Source: Hybos culiciformis
Taxonomy: Eukaryota; Arthropoda; Insecta; Diptera; Hybotidae
Reading direction: 5' to 3'
Length of the DNA: 64,000 nt
Assembly: GCA_964007475.1 (NCBI GenBank)
Contig: OZ023273.1
Span: 19,295,922-19,359,921, forward strand
In this document: one piece after another, positions 62,341-64,000 of the stretch
How the letters are laid out: every line of letters starts with the position of its first letter
Position numbering within the stretch: position 1 is the first letter of the stretch
Notes under the pieces: generated by a model
The model's database searches: none
What the model was told of the DNA's origin: nothing
Seen by the model: the letters and a program-made list of their open reading frames with translations, nothing else
Position numbers and translations under genes: made by a program

Positions 62341-62606
62341 AGTATACATGAAATCCATGTTTCATTTCGGTCCAATAAATACTTCGAATAGCGATAACGA
62401 TTTTTACAAAACATAAATAATACAAAAAATATAGATAGATTATAGTTCAAAATCACTTCTATACATCAAATTTGTGGTAATTGTAGTTGTAGACATAATA
62501 AAACGATTTCACTTTTTAACAAATAAAAAAAGTTTGTCCTAATTGCACTGAATGTATTATTCAACAAAATTTATTTAATTTTATTTAAAAAGTTATTTAA
62601 TCTTAC

Positions 62607-62688
62607 CTGAGATTTTGAACGCATTGTTGGCTGATATTTTCTTCTAATTTTTCTCGGACAGCAAACACATAAAATTCTAACAAATGCT
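62607..62688 (-). CDS. Dop1R2: Dop1R2 dopamine receptor, exon encoding start of the cytoplasmic tail (gene partial, upstream exons outside window)
   Basis: 82-base exon with good borders: acceptor TTTTATTTTCAG and donor CAG|GTAAGA on the - strand. After one base finishing the previous codon it encodes 27 residues, beginning AFVRILCVCCPRKIRRKYQ and ending TMRSKSQ. This is the membrane-proximal tail of the insect Dop1R2/DAMB (INDR) receptor, a rhodopsin-class GPCR for dopamine. It contains the palmitoylation-type cysteine cluster CVCC followed by a basic RRK segment. The exon ends in phase 0, matching both downstream alternative exons. The transmembrane exons must lie above 64000; I found none between 62689 and the end. 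Family recognition is from memory of the conserved tail, so a homology search would be the formal test. Confidence 0.9.
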
Positions 62689-64000
62689 CTGAAAATAAAA
62701 TAAAACGAGAATAGATGAAATTAAGTATATAATCAAAAACAATTTTACTGACATTTTCAAAAAATTATATTAATATTTGAAAAAGAAAATTTCTTTTTTG
62801 GGGTAGGAAAATTAAGCATAAATAATGATTGAAGTGTAATGTCGAACTTTGTAATAAAATAAAGTGCAATAAAAAATGTAATTTCATGGATAAAGTTTAA
62901 GGATAAAGTTTTTATGTACCACTATGTGGTTAGTATATTGACTGCACCATCACAATAGCAATCAATGGAACTAAAAATAGTTATATTTCGTTTTTTGGGC
63001 TGAAAGAACTTAAAATAAATAGAATCGCGATATCGTGTATATACACAAAATAAAAGTGATTGATTAAAATGGGAATCAAAATGTTAAATGGGAAGCAGAA
63101 TGTCAAAATTAATAGTGAAAATGCTAGTGGCTAAATAAAATTAACAATTACCGCTATTTAATAAACTGTAGCTTTCGCGGAGCGGAATATTTTTAATCGA
63201 TTTGAAAAGGCGTTTAAAAAACATATAAAAAAAAAACAAAAAATTTGAAAAAAAATTAGAGATATTGTTTCCTGATAACGAGTTGTTCTTTAATAGTTCT
63301 TGGATTATTGTATTATTATACGAAATCCATTTTGGAAATAAATTTAGTTCGCACTGTTTGTGGGGTCAAAATTAATTTTATTTTTAAATTGAGTCGTGTC
63401 CTAAATTCATTTCATATCTATTGATTGAAAATTGCAGAATCAATGATATTTTTGAATAAACCTTTAAGAGCAGAAAAAAAGGTGGATAAATAAATTTAAT
63501 CTCAATTAAAAAAATTAGTTGATGGCTGGTTTCTCGAATTAAAGTTAATTGTTTCGTGAATACAAAATTAATCTAATCTTCAATTAAATTACTATTTTAA
63601 TCATGATAAAGTCTTAATTATATAAATAATAAATATTAAAAATAAAGCAATACATAATCTATCTACAGAATTTAAAATTTATCGAAATTTATTTATTTAT
63701 TCATTTTGTAATTTCAGTAAAATAAATATGTACCTAAAAAGCTTTGAGTAAAGAAATTTAACATTCATTATAAGCCAATAAAACAAATTTTGAAATCAGA
63801 AATTGAATTTGAATGAAATTAATAATAATTAAAATACATAAGAATATTATGTAATGTTTTAGAATCAACATTTTATGTAGTATATGAAAATCAATATTCA
63901 TTGACCAAATACATTTATTTTTAACAACGAATAAAAAATTAAATCTGTATAAGACAGACTTTCTAATATCTTTCCATTTTAATAAAAAACGTATTTTATT
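62689..64000. other. Dop1R2 intron running out of the window
   Basis: Reading the - strand upstream of the tail exon I found no exon encoding transmembrane segments. The rest of the receptor gene must continue past the window edge. Confidence 0.6.

Noticed and set aside
62247..62456. 69-codon frame on the - strand, possible extra Dop1R2 exon
   Set aside because: The frame is not in phase with a good acceptor and has no receptor-like features. Only the GC-richer island within it is kept as a low-confidence observation.

Overview
This window is animal nuclear DNA, almost certainly from an insect and possibly a fly. It is extremely A+T-rich, its genes are split by introns with GT/AG borders, and it carries a pickpocket-type DEG/ENaC channel gene and the 3' end of an insect Dop1R2 dopamine receptor gene. 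There is no operon structure and no bacterial feature. Most short open frames here are chance frames in AT-rich DNA, or frames that run through repeats. A run of exactly 200 N (30483-30682) is an assembly gap.

Host genes. (1) A complete six-exon DEG/ENaC (pickpocket family) gene lies on the + strand at 24978-27194, with an AATAAA signal 63 bases after the stop codon. (2) The last exons of Dop1R2 (DAMB-type dopamine receptor) lie on the - strand between 62688 and 55059. They are a shared exon encoding the start of the cytoplasmic tail (62607-62688), the conserved terminal exon (61716-61805), and a second, distal alternative terminal exon (55626-55718). The distal exon ends in TGA-CGG and is followed in frame by 188 more open codons (55625 down to 55062). 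The exons encoding the transmembrane core must lie beyond position 64000.

Mobile DNA dominates the rest. One apparently intact hAT transposon (42764-45454; 738-residue transposase, matching ends, perfect 8-bp target duplication) sits inside a foldback element (42501-45618). Other elements with 8-bp direct repeats are at 1983-2264, 13701-13915, 18935-19471, 19590-20030 and 55864-56982. A family with a long central hairpin is present twice (13524-14237 and 56105-56771), and the second copy shows the empty site of the MITE inserted in the first. A 767-bp foldback element at 35590-36356 has a very GC-rich hairpin core and is flanked by 20-bp direct repeats. There are also two fragments of non-LTR retrotransposons (2296-2562, 49543-49805), a broken Harbinger-like element running into the gap (30015-30482), a 120-bp tandem array (41985-42438) and several smaller MITEs.

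Layout. 1-2.6 kb: old repeats, a foldback MITE and a reverse transcriptase fragment. 4.3-4.7 kb: foldback with an internal duplication. 13.5-14.2 kb: hairpin family with nested MITE. 18.9-20.0 kb: two hAT-type elements side by side. 25-27.2 kb: channel gene. 30 kb: Harbinger remnant and gap. 34.8-36.4 kb: MITE and giant foldback. 42-45.6 kb: tandem array, foldback and hAT transposon. 48-49.8 kb: MITE and LINE remnant. 55-62.7 kb: Dop1R2 3' exons, with a nested transposon in the intron. Stretches between these are AT-rich DNA in which I see no gene.
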